Positions 32,024 to 45,198 of a DNA stretch of 64,000 bases are shown here, one piece after another. Each line of letters opens with the position of its first letter. Position 1 is the first letter of the stretch. A program made the position numbers and the translations under genes. The notes beneath the pieces were generated by a model. That model had not been told where the DNA came from. It did not search any database and saw only the letters and a program-made list of their open reading frames with translations. The stretch covers positions 1,674,001-1,738,000 of the forward strand of contig NC_135244.1 in the NCBI RefSeq assembly GCF_947623445.1, in the 5' to 3' direction. Source of the stretch: Clavelina lepadiformis. Its lineage: Eukaryota; Chordata; Ascidiacea; Aplousobranchia; Clavelinidae.

Positions 32024-34745
32024 CTTATAGCTTACCCTAACAACTTGGGCATTAAGCAGAAAAATTTCTCCTAAAACTGCCACGAAACATAGCAGATTTG
32101 AAGTAAACGATACATATAAACATTATTGTGTAAGCTAATCGAAGAAGAATATACAGCTTTTTTAACCATTGCTGTAGAAATAGTGTGACATGAACATGTG
32201 ATGCTTACAACGTAAAACACTGTCAACTCCAAAACTAATTTTTTATGCGATAATAGAAACACTGTCGAAACTCAACGAAAATTTGCTTCTTTTTCACTTC
32301 TGTTTCTTTCTCCTTTGAACTTCTCGGTAAAGCAAAGGCCTCGGTATGCAGACATACAGTACCTCCATGTAAAGCTGAAACACTCACTGCAAGTTCCATA
32401 AGATCTGGCTGAGGTCTACGTTGGCTTTTATGTTAAGTTACATAAAGAAGTTTTTTTTAAAGGAATTTAGTGAATACGCAAAGCATGACGTTTACTTTCA
32501 AATCAAAATTTTTTTTTTGATATGTTTTTTCATTTGTTTAACTCTATGGGCATGATTCCGTAACAAAATAATGAACGTAAAAAAGCTATTTCTATAAAAT
32601 TAACCAGGCGTTTTTATTAAAAGATCCATTTGCAAGAACTATCTTGTCCTTCAGCGACAACAATATCTAAGGGTGAAAAACGATTCAGAGAAAAGCATTG
32701 CACTGTTATCGTCCATTTCCGCTGGTCTACTCGCCATGCTACCGTCTATTTCCTACCATTTCTTCACTGTACCGAATTCTTTACGTTTTTTTCTGTCATT
32801 TAGCGCTGATTACTTTGTTTTCTAATTCCGAAAGGCAAAACACAATTAACATGTGTAACGCGCCGCAGATATTATGCAAACTCTTACACATTTTATGTCA
32901 CATGCTTGACTGACCATGCATCTGGACGCCATATCGAACAAGTCCAGTGTAAAATCGTTGTAAAATAAGAACTTAGGCAACATATTTTCAAAATTGTTTC
33001 TTTATCACGTAAAGGTATTCATATGGTGGGGTCGCTTTATTTTATGCATGTGCAGCTATATGTGATGTTTTGCAGCTATCTGCATCAACAATGTTCAACT
33101 TTGTTCGTCAGTTAGGAGCAGCTATGTGGATGTTTACATGATGCAGTTGATAAAATTATTATTTTAACTAGTGTTAATTGGTTTGTTTTTAAGTGTGAGA
33201 GGGTAGATAAAAAAAAACCACCACACAGTGAGCTTTTTCATTAAGATTAGTAAAGGAAAGGAAATGCTTGTGTAACGATTATTTTCTCGTTCATGTAGCC
33301 GAGCTTAATTTCACATTAACGTTGAACCGTTACACCTTTAACTATGAGACTGTGCAGCGTTATCACGCTAATGAAACAAACCGATGATCTTCGAAAAGCC
33401 ACATTTAATTGGTCTCAATCAGACGCCGACTCAGACTATAACCTCCCTAAAAAGCGCACAATCTTTATATATAACAAGGGTGCCAAATCACGTGATTAAA
33501 ATAGTTAACAAAAGCGTAAAAGGTGCTGATTGGTAAAAACGCTTCAAACGAAAACACGATGATAAGTAACAACACAACATGTGACGAACAAAGTCCGTAA
33601 CTCTTGAACGCCCCCTTTGTATCATTTGTCCTTTGACGTTAATTATAGGAATTATAGGTTAATTATACGGTACTAATTAACCATTGATAACACAGGAAGA
33701 AACTTGTGACGAACCCATCAGTAGTTTAAAACCACCAAACAAGGAGTCAAAAAATGAAATAAACCAAAAATCTGCATATAGCTACACAAATAGAGTGACC
33801 TCTTCACATATGCTACTCACTTGAGTGAAATCTTTAAAATCCAATGCCCAGAACAATTGTACTGTAAGTAAAGAGAGAATCAAAGTGGCCCGACAATTTC
33901 CTTTCTTTTGTTTTGGTATTCGCATTGTTGTTTTCTAATAAATTTTGTACAAAAAATATTTTAGATCTTACGATGTTATATATTTACAATAACAAGCTAT
34001 ACAGGAACTATACAGCATGAAATCGAAAAGCGAATCGCAGTAAGCTACTGCACGGTAATACGCGTCTACAGCTTGCTGCGTTCTGAAAAAATTAATTACT
34101 CACTGAGCGAATAGAGAATAGACGCATCACATAAACGACGCGCTTAACTGGTTAAGTATAGGCGATTGAAAAAATCTTGCCACCCAAAAAAGGCAGTATG
34201 GTTTTAATGATTTGATGCAGAACAATTCTGCGTATATCGCTATGCTGATAATGTCGTACCCGCTTTATTCTCTCAGTCTTTATTCTCTCAGTCTCAGTAA
34301 AGTGATGCGCTTCCACTCGAGACTATGTATTTCAAGATAGGTATGATACAGCTTGAAGGCCAGGGAACAAAAATTCCCGACAGCAATTTGTCGAAAATGT
34401 GGTTTCCGAAATCGATTTCCCCCAAACCGAAGTTTACTACAAACTACATTACTTTTTGTAGAGATCTTTGCAAAATAAAATATCGGTATTAACCTAGAAT
34501 AGAATCGTTGATCGTAGAAAGCCACAAAGAGCAGATTTATAAACATTTTATGAAAATTTGGTCGTTATTTTTTGTTTTCAAAATAGTGATTATTAACACA
34601 TTAATTATAGTTTATGCGAAATTAAACGAGAAATAAATATTAAAGACAAAAAAGCAACCAGAATAGAAGCGCAAATGACTCTCTTTCAAAGCAGTGAATA
34701 AAAAAGCGTCAAACTTGATTGATTAAAGTTTTTATTGAAAACACG
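32024..34745. other. Long gap with an LTR-like fragment
   Basis: No supported gene. 33515-33602 repeats 4703-4790. ORFs up to about 88 codons are present on both strands without motifs. Confidence 0.4.
33515..33602. repeat. LTR-like fragment (type E), copy 2
   Basis: Matches 4703-4790 (GATTGGTAAAAACG, AACACGATGATAAGTAAC, ending GTCCGTAAC). It may be the end of a solo LTR that begins near 33329 (GTTACACC), but the left end could not be verified. Confidence 0.45.
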
Positions 34746-35060
34746 CTAAAAAATACCAACGAATAACACAACTGCAGATTTATTTATAAATTGCAACAAA
34801 GAGCGGCGCAAAACCGTATCCAGATGCACATAAAAGTAGAAAATGGTCCATTGGCGGTTTTGCGTAAGAAGACTTGTAAGTACATACATAGCACTGACAC
34901 CGGCTTCAACTTCACCAACCAGGCTGCTGCTTAAACACTTCATACATTGGGCAACCTGCAACTTTCCTGCATGTTCATTTATATCCACACCAGCGCTTAT
35001 AGATTTATGTTCAAATAAATATTCTTCATTAATTACAGAAGGCACGCACGGTATAAACAA
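34746..35060 (-). CDS. Possible terminal exon, 104-codon ORF
   Basis: The frame ends with TAG at 34746, and AATAAA (minus strand) lies at 34736-34731, only about 10 nt after the stop. The first half (EYLFEHKSISAGVDINEHAG) is plausible protein; the second half is hydrophobic. No acceptor could be fixed and no domain is recognised. It may be unrelated to the membrane-protein exons 220 bp upstream, which have their own stop codon. Confidence 0.25.
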   Translation of the reverse strand: MFIPCVPSVINEEYLFEHKSISAGVDINEHAGKLQVAQCMKCLSSSLVGEVEAGVSAMYVLTSLLTQNRQWTIFYFYVHLDTVLRRSLLQFINKSAVVLFVGIF

Positions 35061-35281
35061 TAAGAAACAAATGTCGTAATATACGAAACTTTATATTATG
35101 TTCTTATTGAAACGGGGATTGGATTGGAAAGTACGCTGTAGTGTTTCATCACGTGGTTGGAAAGAAATTGAACATATTTCAAATGATCAATCTATAGCAA
35201 TAATATGGAGCACAAATTTAAACGCATCACAAATAAAGTATCTATCAGTAACGTGATTAAAGTAAATATAATTAATAGTCA

Positions 35282-36076
35282 TTATTTAAACCATTCTTTA
35301 TTTTCATCATTGCAGAATCTTTCCTCTAGCTCCACCTCTACTGGTGTTCCTAAAGAAAACTGTTTCTTAATGAAATGAATTTTAAAGAGAAGTTCCTGAT
35401 TTGAGGGATTCTGGTTATTTCGTAAAAAAGTCAACATTTTAAAGCACGAATATACTTTATTAAAATATTTTAACATGGAACTAGTTGTTCCGCCTTATAA
35501 TAATCTTTCTCAGCTTGTTATAGTAAACGTTAAATACCTTTTCTGCGACGAACATTTGTTTGTTGCGAACATATCTCACAGCATAGATTCAACAACAGCA
35601 GGCAAACAAGTGCAAAGACAAACAACGCAAGCATCGCAAAATCAAAGTGCCCCATGTCTTTGTTCAAACTATTCAAAACTTCGATGAGATCTGCAAGGAA
35701 AAAGTACTTGTGCGTCGATATAAAGTTTATTTTAATAAAAAAAAGTCAATTTTAAACCAAAAAAGAAACGACTTTATTGTTTGAGGCGAAATTAGCCCAA
35801 AGCTCAAACAGCACTGAATTTTGATGCCTTGCTTAGAATTCTTTCTGAAAATACTGACGTAATCCTGAATTGAACTTAAAAATGAGTCGAAGGTGCTTTG
35901 AACATCACTTCGAAAATTGTTTCCCACTATATTTTTGAAATTAATTCAAACTTAAGTTATGTTCAAGTTCAAACTCGACCTGGTACTCGGCCACAAATCC
36001 TTGATCGATTTGAACTTTACCATTTATCATTTCCTGATGATAACTAGAAAATATATTAACATGAATGTTTGCGTTT
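35282..36076 (-). CDS. Putative single-pass membrane protein, 3' part (four small exons)
   Basis: Exons read on the minus strand: 36076-36021, 35926-35855, 35690-35538, 35454-35282. All junctions are GT-AG and the phases agree (2 in, then 1, 1, 1), giving about 150 residues up to the stop. The first two encode a polar helical stretch (VQSTFDSFLSSIQDYV). The third continues the helix and has one strong transmembrane segment (FAMLALFVFALVCLLLLNLCC) followed by basic RRRK, predicting an outside helical domain and a cytoplasmic tail ending NDENKEWFK. The acceptor of the third exon (TTTTTCCTTGCAG) is excellent; that of the last exon is weak. The 5' part was not found. Family not recognised. Confidence 0.5.
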
Positions 36077-36130
36077 CTGAAAAGATTTATATTTGTCACT
36101 TACATATTTGCGTCAGACCAAATTATTGCA

Positions 36131-39100
36131 CTGAAATCGGGAAACCCTCATAATCTAAATCCTAAACTTCAGCTTTTAACGACAAACTCGGTGTTGTTGT
36201 TAACGACAAATCTTAAAAAAAACTTAGAAATATCTACATGACAAGTTTACAAGCAATTTGAAATAAATTGAATTAAATTTGAGATTGACGTAAATTAAGA
36301 AAGAGCAGACGTAAACAACGCGATATGAGTGTTCGTGTGGAATTTATGCTCAAAGAAATAAAAAAGAAGCGTACAGAGCCACCTAATGGTCTACATTTAC
36401 CATCACATAAAAATTTGCTCAAATGTTGTGCAAACTTACATGGCAGTTTTTCTTTTGTGGCATATTCTAAAGGGAAACACTAAAAGCAAAGACTACGCAG
36501 CTTATTATTATATATTTGGCTATGCGTAGTGAGTACAATCACTACAACGCATTGCACAAAGCAAAATCGTGTTGATAGCAGAAAAGAGGTCATTTCCAAC
36601 TCCATAAAAAAAGGTTAGGGTCGTCGATGATGTCATTGCGTTATGAATTTACAAATGAACCGGACTGGAGAGTATGGCAGCTTTCACCAAGACCTTGCTG
36701 GGCGTGCAGAAGCAAACTTCCGGTGTGCACTGCAAATCGTGGCCAAAGGCTTCCCGGCTTTTATACAGGCAAGGATGCGATCTTTTGCATCAGAAATCGG
36801 GGAAAAAATCAGTGTTCTTTTTCGTGGAGATACTGATTTTTTGTGGTGTACGCCGTTTTGGTAAAACAGTCTCGGATATACTCTTGCCATGCTCGGCAGT
36901 ATGGCGGATAAGCTCTAATGATTGGCCAAATTTCCATAACAAACGATGAAAATTTTCCGGCGCACAGATAAATCGATTTATAAATTTATAATTGCAACTG
37001 TTAGACTAGAAATGCATTTGAGAAAGATTGAAAATGTGCAGAACCAAGATCTCGGCGAATCTGCCACGAAACACAGACTGACCAAGCCCCAATTTGGCTT
37101 AGTATATGCTGTACAGTTTTCACCATACTGATATACAACTTAGTACACCCAATCTTCAACACACAGCGCCGTTTCCAGAATGTGCTGTGCTGGAGCTTCC
37201 AGAATACTACACCAGGCCTGCAGGCTACAGCAATGCAACAGAACCTGAAATCTGGCGGCCAACTCAGCCCAGCACTCGCAGATGACCAAAAATGTTAAAG
37301 CGCCAGAAGCCAATTTCAAGACGCCAAATGCAGAGTAAAATGGCTTCTGGCGCCTGGAGATCAAAAGAAAGAAAAATATTTTTAACTCGGCACAGTAGCC
37401 GAGTGATTCGAGCGCTGGAATCGCACTATTCTGGCTCGTGTTCCATGTCCAGTTGTGCTAACGATGTAATGCTTCTGGGCAACGCAATAACGACACATTA
37501 ATTGCTCTTGTTCTGTGGGCAGTTCTAAATTCGTGCAATAAGAACCAAATAATCCAAAAAACAAATAAAAAATAGCTTAACAATCGGAACTTGCAGAATG
37601 GCTAACTCGGTAACCGGGCCTCATCTTCCCCCTTTCGGAGGACCTTGTCTCCGGTGTTTGACTGCAGGGATTCTTGGCTGGTTGGGCCTAGAGTAGGGAG
37701 AGATGATTTGATGAGTGCCAAGATAGTGTTGGAGATAAGAGAGAGAAGTTGCTTGTGCAGCTCATCCAGTCTCACCATCCACCATCTCACTCACCATCTG
37801 TAGCGATTGGGCTCGCAAGTCATTTGATAATATCCAAAGCAATGTGACCACCTGACACCTTAATGGGTATTAACAATGTTCGAGTGTACATATTTCTAAG
37901 CTGCTTAGACTTTGCGTTTGTGTTACAGTGTTAAAGTGATAGCGGGCGAGCGACAAGTGAGTCTCTTATCCTGTACAACAACATAACAAAAAATATTTTT
38001 AACGATCATTTAAACTCTACGGCATTCGTCGTCGATTATCTTGTGGAATTCTGGATCTTACATTATTCGGAGTTTAAACGATCTTGCGAGTCAGTGGATG
38101 TAATAGGAGAAATGGAGAATGCTTAAAGTTTATTGATGTGGCCAGCATCTTCGTGGCGAAATGACTTTAGATTTTTCCAAGCAGATCTAGCTTTGCTTGT
38201 GAGTGGATTTCTAATTGATTGAATCCTTCAAAAGCTCTGATTAAATTCCAGTTGATTTACTGCGGCGCCAAAACTTTTACCCAATAAACATGAAATACAC
38301 GAAACGTACTGTTTAAAGAGACGTTAATCAATAAATGAACTTCCGAATACAATAGCGTATTAAGCGAAATTGTTGTTATTCATTTCTCAAGTATATGGGC
38401 TTGTCGGCGTCATCTCTAAAGCACCGAATAGCCACTCTGTTTACTTTTCTTAAAATCCCATTCAATCGATTCCAAGCAACCGTTACAGCTTAAAAGACCT
38501 TTGGCGTTTATCAAAACATATTGATATTTTTGTTCAGGAATTTATCATTGTTTACTTTTGATATGCAAATGGCGCAATTGTTTGATTCGACCTTCTTGTA
38601 AAGGATTTGTTACGTCATTTTGGGTCATTGTGCGATAAATGTTGAAAACAACTGTTTTAACTTGTCGTGTTTGTCACAGAGTTATTAATCAAGTACTGTA
38701 TCATTTTCTTACTGCACGAACTCCCTAGTCAGAAACGTCAAAGGAATATGCAATAGAATACGGCACTCGGTTATATTAAAACACTTCGTGAACTATTGTA
38801 GTCGGCGACTCAACCAAATCAAAAAACGACGCACTGTTTTAAACGAACAAACTTATCTTTTTGCATTACAATTACGCACTGTGCTATAAAATTGTACGAT
38901 TTCAAAGGACACGTTGCACTGAACAGAGATGAGTCGCATCCGAAATACGACACAATAAATATAACTGATTTTGTACGGAAAACGTATAGCTTGTTAACTG
39001 ACGTCCTTTGCACATTATGGACCCTACACAAATTGTTTATGCTTATACTTATAGCTCATTTCTTAATAATTATGCGCTATGGGCTACCAATCTACTACCT

Positions 39101-40566
39101 ATATATTTTTAATCCAATTGGTAATTGGAATACTTGAATCCATAATTAGATTTATTAGCAACCCGCCATCTTGCCGCCTGTCACAGGAAACTTTTGAGCG
39201 AACGCAACAGCCAGAACATAAATAAAAAATCTTAATAAAAAATCCCGAATGCTTTTCTTATTGAATTTGACAAAGCTGAATACGATGTAAACTGCATTGC
39301 AATGTTAACTTAAGAGATAACACTTCGTGTCTCAAATCGGGACTCTCTTAATTAGACGTTTCCTACAGCACAAACAATAAAATAAAGCACATGGTGCATC
39401 CTCCTGGGTGCTGCATAGACTCCGTAAGGCTGTCTGATTGCTGAAAACAACTTGTGCGCTTGCATCGTAAGCAGCAAAGCAAAACAGAACGCAATCAGAT
39501 TCGGATTTTATCAGTCAACCGTGAACACATAAGAAACGTCTGTTCCTCGCAGATAAAGCACGAATAAGCTTTGTTAAGCGTATGTCGACACCGCTGAATT
39601 TGAAATCGCTATAGCAACATCGAAATCAAATAAGCAAAAAGTCAAGGACAGAGAACAGTATGTGAGCTTAAAATCTCATCGCCAAAACTTCATTATCCGA
39701 CCATTGAGGCAAACAGAGAAGCTCAATAGTGGGAAACCGGGGGTAGATTTGTGAGAATTCTTCGCTGAGTTTACGTCGTGCAAAGACTAAAACCTTCGTC
39801 CGGGAATAATGATTCTAGTTTTTCAACGTATTTTTATTAGTTCTTTTAAATACCTTAAATAATGTTTTGTTCCACAGAACAAAAGTGAAAATGTATATTA
39901 TACAAGAAAGAAAGCGTACGTTGGAATGTATGTTCTATGTTTCGTCGATATTAACATCATCACCACTGTTGTGTTGTGGTCATCCGAACATTAACGACAC
40001 ATGTCAAAAACGACCAATTAGCATAAAAAAGCGCTGTGTTAATAATAATAACAATATTTATACAGCGCTATATTTCGTTAAAAATAACCGCTCAAAGGCG
40101 CTTTATAAGGCCTTGTTCCACTGCAGTGTTTGGTGCCGCCAATTACGCATGAGCAGGTTTCTTTGAGAAGGACAAACCGTTCAGTTTCATCATCAGCAAA
40201 ACCGGTGTAGATCTCCGCTTATCATTTTTGTTTGATTTTACATCTCAGAGGTTCTGGTTTAATGCGGCATTACTCTGGAGGGAGGAGCTGGAACCCGGTT
40301 GCTTTCATCTTCAAAAATAACATTTGAAGCACCGGCAAATATAGGTCAAACGACCTCATGGTCGAGTGAACATGGAAAAGACCGGACTGGACAGTTGGTA
40401 CTGGACTGATTCAATCATGATGCGTTTATAGCATGTTGGTTATAAAAATCAGGCTTACTTTGATCTCCAAGCATATGACCTTATAATTTGGCAAGCACCC
40501 AATTGCGAACCGTTTTAAAAATTCCTTTTAATGTTATTGTTAATTAATGTTAATTTTAGTGAGGTG
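36131..40566. other. Long gap without supported genes
   Basis: Several ORFs of 60-100 codons overlap in different frames around 36627-36950, a locally GC-richer patch, but none has a motif. 40030-40110 has an AATAATAATAA run and a TACAGCGCTATAT-AAAGCGCTTTATA motif pair like common invertebrate repeats. The rest is AT-rich. Confidence 0.35.
37386..37470 (+). repeat. tRNA-like, possibly SINE head
   Basis: TAGCCGAGTGATTCGAGCGC resembles the D arm and A box of Ser/Leu tRNAs (TRGCNNAGYNNGG), and GGCTCGTGTTCC about 35 bp later resembles a B box (GGTTCGANNCC). The acceptor stem cannot be formed, so it is not a functional tRNA gene. A tRNA-derived SINE or tRNA pseudogene is the simplest reading. Confidence 0.35.
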
Positions 40567-40570
40567 CATG

Positions 40571-40807
40571 TGTTACATTTTGTTGTCCTCACTCTTAGAT
40601 TTACAGATTTACAAGCTCATCTTTTATTTAAATAGAGTTTAGTTAAGTTTCGTTGACACAGCTCATTTCAGGAGCTCCAATGTAAAAACTGACCATGCGA
40701 CTACCTGTCGGACAGAAGTCGAAAAAAGACACATGTGCTTAATTAAGCACGAAAAAGCGTAATCGGCCGCAAGGGAGAAACGCAATAGGGCAAAAACAAG
40801 TGTAACA
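40571..40807 (-). mobile_element. Solo LTR, gypsy type B
   Basis: 237 bp from TGTTACATTTTG to AGTGTAACA, flanked on both sides by CATG (40567-40570 and 40808-40811), a 4-bp target duplication. There is no internal sequence. It is the most complete type B LTR of the window. Confidence 0.8.
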
Positions 40808-40989
40808 CATGTTGCATATGACGTTTTGAAACCGTTTTTTGACGATTGTTCATTTTAAAAATAAACTATTCTGAGAGAAACCTCACCCTTCACCCCACCC
40901 CATCAACTCTGTTTCACTTATATAACTTTTATAACTTTTATTGGGCACCTATTACAAATAATGTCTTGATTTACATAGTGATTAGAGAA

Positions 40990-41760
40990 CATCGATTCCA
41001 CACCGAATATTCTTTTAAACGATGAGCCTAAAATAATTAAAATAATCGTCATAAAATGATAATCTCCTGAAGGTATGGAAATTGGTGCATGGTTTTCTTT
41101 TGTGATTGAGAACGCTTAAAAGACAGCGTTGCTCATTATTACCTAAAATTTCAGTTGGCCTTATTATTGATGTTTGACTTTGATCGCAAATACATTTACT
41201 AATCATTCTTAAATCATAAAACCACTTGTTGATGTTTGTGACAGTTGACGGACATCTCCCGAATGCGAATCCATTTGTACAGTAATTAAAAACGCTTAAA
41301 AGACGGCATTGCTCATTATTACCTAAAATTTCAATTATGACGTCATTATTGATGTTGCAAATACAAACAAGAAATATTTTTTCACAAATAAATTTACTAA
41401 TCATTAGATCATAATACCACTTGATGTTTGTGAATCAGTTGATATGGTTGCAGTAATGACGTCACTTTAAAATTTTTAACTTTCTGCCGTAAAATAGCGA
41501 TCACGTGGCCAGGTCCTGAATAAATGTTTTTAAAAAAATTCCAAGGTAAATGGCGCGAATGAGTCGAAAATTGGGTAAAGTCAGTTTCAACCAGTATGTA
41601 TGGTTGCAAATAAATGCACTTTAAATGCATTGTAAGAAGTCATAGCAACTTACCTTGGGCATAGTTTGTTTTCCTTTATGTTATAAATATTGAATATGGA
41701 TTCCACGCCAAATATCCTTATGGATTCCGCATATTGATCGTTAATTTCTAACGATGAAAC
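40990..41760. repeat. Family F repeat, larger copy with internal duplication
   Basis: 41580-41757 matches 5584-5785 and 5880-6100. Within it, 41100-41245 and 41280-41440 are related (AACGCTTAAAAGAC ... CATTGCTCATTATTACCTAAAATTTCA-type blocks), a tandem duplication of about 180 bp. No coding potential. Confidence 0.6.
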
Positions 41761-41935
41761 TTTTTCTTTGCCAGGAAAAATTGTTGCCTTAACTTCAACA
41801 GCTTATCTTTTCAATAAGAAAGTTAATTACTTACACACTAATGTTGTTAAAAAAATGAACGCGACACTGAAACGAATCTTATAAAACTCACACAAATAAA
41901 AATAAACCGTTCTTCTTCTTTCGTATGAGTTCGGC

Positions 41936-42115
41936 TCAAGCATATTCGGCTACCAATTGCAGCCATCTCTTCCCTTCCTCGTCAGGGGTCTTTAGGTCGT
42001 CTTGGCCTATGGGTGGGTGCAGGACACGACAGTCGAAGAGGATATGTTCTGCTGTTTGTGATTCTGCACCGCAAATGCATGATGATGATGTTTTAAGGCC
42101 CCAGCGGTGCATAAA
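41936..42115 (-). pseudogene. 3' end of a non-LTR retrotransposon (LINE) ORF2
   Basis: The minus strand encodes MHRWGLKTSSSCICGAESQ-type sequence with TAEHILFDC, then a short tail ending at TGA 41936. The C-x-C-G ... T-x-E-H-I-x-x-x-C pattern is the well-known C-terminal Cys/His motif of LINE reverse transcriptases. Everything upstream is missing, so this is a strongly 5'-truncated copy. Confidence 0.65.
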
Positions 42116-45100
42116 CCGTTAATATACGCAACGCGCTTTAAAAAACCAAAATAATATTGATAGAAAACATTATTTCAACACATTCATTTTAGCATTTTTG
42201 TCAGTTTCACCGGTGTGGCGACTATCGTTAACTGAAAAATCGTGGTAAAGCGAGATCGATCTTCTAATAACTTTAGTTTATTGTAAACCTTTTGCCTAAT
42301 AACATACAACACATTAAACAAAAGCTGTGCGCTATGAGATACCGAGGTCGTAGGAAATTGAACGGAGAAACGTTCGCACGCTTTTTCAATTCTGCCGGTG
42401 GTGCAGGCGATGGTTTTCTCACGTACACACCTCAGCTATTTCTTTATCGACAACCTAGTTTGTTGACTTTAACTAAATTAATTAATTAATAACGTATTGG
42501 TTCCTTAACAAAACAATTTCTTCTAAAGTAGGCAAACAAATTTTATTAAGCATTGCCGTTGATATTTGAACATGTTCAACAAAATTTTAAAACCTGCTTT
42601 TGTTGCGTATATGTGTTTTTACAATGTTATGTCAAAGAAAGTAATTAATTATTTATAGCGCATGTTTCAGCAGTTGCTAATGTCCCGCAAGGTGTACCGA
42701 GATGGTATATAAATTACTATTAAAAAAAACATGTACCGATGCAACTGGAAAAGATTGCACTTTCATAACTAATTTCACAGTTTTTTTATCCGAACGTAAA
42801 CATTAGATTCAGCTTCAGTTAAACTCAGTTAAATGGCTGAAATAACCATTTTGCATTTCACCCAATCTCTTAATCTAACCGCTTATCTTTCAAAACACGG
42901 ACTACGCGAATTACTTGTGGTGAAATAATAGTCACTTAAAGCAATAATCAACCCGCTGTTACGTTTGCGGCAACTTTACAATAAAGCCAAACTCACACGG
43001 TCGTCATGTTTCTATTGATTCTACTACTACGCAGTCATCTGCTTAACGATTAATTAATTATCCTTGCTTGAATTTGTTGGGCAACTGGATCAAAGTCACG
43101 CAAAAACGACGACATTTTGTCACAATTTGGGAGCATATTTAGGTCAAATCAATTAAAACGTCGGAAAGTAGGACGAGCACATACAGTAGACAGTTGGATC
43201 AATAACTACCCAAGAGATTAACAATCGTGGCCTGGTGTCTATCCAACGGGATGAGTATCTCTAAATAAAAATTCAGTTTAGAGAAATTCGCATAAACACA
43301 AAATATATCATCAAAAAACTTACAGTCTGTGCTTACGTGCTATTCGGCGACTTAGAGCAATGTTTTACTATTTTCGTGCTGGTAAAATAATGTTCTTGCT
43401 AATTCATGCTTTTATCGTGTACCTCAAGTAGTTATCCTACGTATTCATACGACGGTATTGGGATATTACTGTAAAATCCATTATGTTAAAATGTCTTCAA
43501 ACCTCAGAAAGAGTGCACGTAAAGGTCTTACATAATACAACTGTCGCCGAGTTAGAATTTTTCTTTTTAAATTGTTCCAGGTTTATGGCATAACTTGTGG
43601 TCTTTAAACTAACGATGCAAAGAACTAAGAACGAATTACAATATACATCACTTACAGCTTGAATGCTGCAAGCGTTCGTTTTAAAGCTTTCTATAATTAT
43701 GCTGCTAAGCAAAAACAGCTGCTTTATCTAAGCTTGCAATCAGCTGTCAGTGAGAAAAGACTGATCTCGTTCAAACACCGTTTTCTCTCGTAGGCAGGTA
43801 TCAAGAATGTCAAAGGTGCTTGCATAAGACCTTGCTCGCGCCAGAAGTTTCTTATCTCAGCATCATATATCTTTGTAAGTTAGGGTTTATAAATGCTTGC
43901 TGCGCCTACATATCTTTAGTTTTGGAAAACTGTGTGTTTATGATTATCCTTGCACTAAAATGTCAATTACACTTATTCTTATTCTGCTTCTTTTATCGCC
44001 CAGCTTGGCAATTATTTGTCACGAAAATGGCTCCGCAAATGGGTTAATCAGATGAAATATTAAGGTCATTAAATGAGACAAGGGACCAATGAAATAAAAA
44101 CCAACGAAATGATTAAATTGGGTAATAGGTTTATTTTCGAGCTATAGTTAAATTTACGATCTTGGTTGTTAATTATCCAGCATCATATAACATAATGATA
44201 TGTCTGTGCACATCTGGTAACTGTGCTTATGTGTGCATGATTTTTAAATTCTTTGCTATTGCTTCGGCTCAATTCTTAACAGGTTAAAATAGTAACTGCA
44301 TACTGATTGGATTGAAATCGCACTTGTAATTATGTTACATCGCTATTTTGAATTCGTCTCTGTGCATAGTACACGGATACTCTCTGCAACCTAGATCATG
44401 TCATTTTTAGCTTTTGATACGGAAGTAGCGGCCGTTTAAAATTTAGTACTTTATATCAAATTTTAGTATATTTGTTAACTAATAACCAAGGGTTGAAATC
44501 AACTCTATGCATCATTTAACAGGCTTGAAAAGTAACAGCGGTTGACTAGTAATCCAAACATAAGACTTTCAGATGGTTCTCGCAACAGCATATTCATTAA
44601 AAATGATTATATTTGTAGGAGATCGCTCATTTTACATGACTGCAAGTTGATTATATTTGCTTGACAAAAATATTTGCCGAAAAAAAAACATGCCACAACA
44701 ACCAAAGTGTTTTCTAGAAAGGCCGAGACTCTTTCAAAAGATGATGGTAAATGCGTCACAATGCGATAGACAATGTCGTCACAATAACTCTTTCTTCCAT
44801 CAGAAACAACATTTATTTAAAAAGTATCGTCGACTATAGCGGTTCAGCTCATAAATATAACGGTTTGTCAGTTGCGGAATTATTTTCAAAGGTAAAATTT
44901 TTGCAAAATTCCAAAAAAGCTGAACCTGGTCATGAAGTGTTTTACCCTTTTCAACAACTAGCTAAAATCTATAATAAAAAGTTACTATTAAAACAGAAGC
45001 TGAAATCAACGCTTCACTATTGCACTGTTAAAATCTCAGGCTGAAATCGTAACGACAGTTAACTACGGACAAAGTAAGTTCTATGCGTGTTGGAGATTAT

Positions 45101-45198
45101 AAAAACACTTGAAAAACACACAAACGAACACATCGGCAAAAAATAGATTGCGTGCTTTTGTTTCATTACAGTAAATGTGTCAAATATCAACTTCTTTC
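42116..45198. other. Gap, nothing recognised
   Basis: AT-rich. A 97-codon plus-strand ORF at 44751-45044 has no motif. AATAAA on the minus strand at 44816-44811 could serve the LRR gene that ends at 45199. Confidence 0.35.

Noticed and set aside
36077..36130. A 27-nt candidate exon (36130-36104) before the membrane-protein exons
   Set aside because: Phases fit, but the intron to the next exon would be only 27 bp, too short for normal splicing.
36627..36950. Cluster of overlapping 70-90 codon ORFs in three frames
   Set aside because: No frame shows motifs or splice consistency; probably a locally GC-rich repeat.
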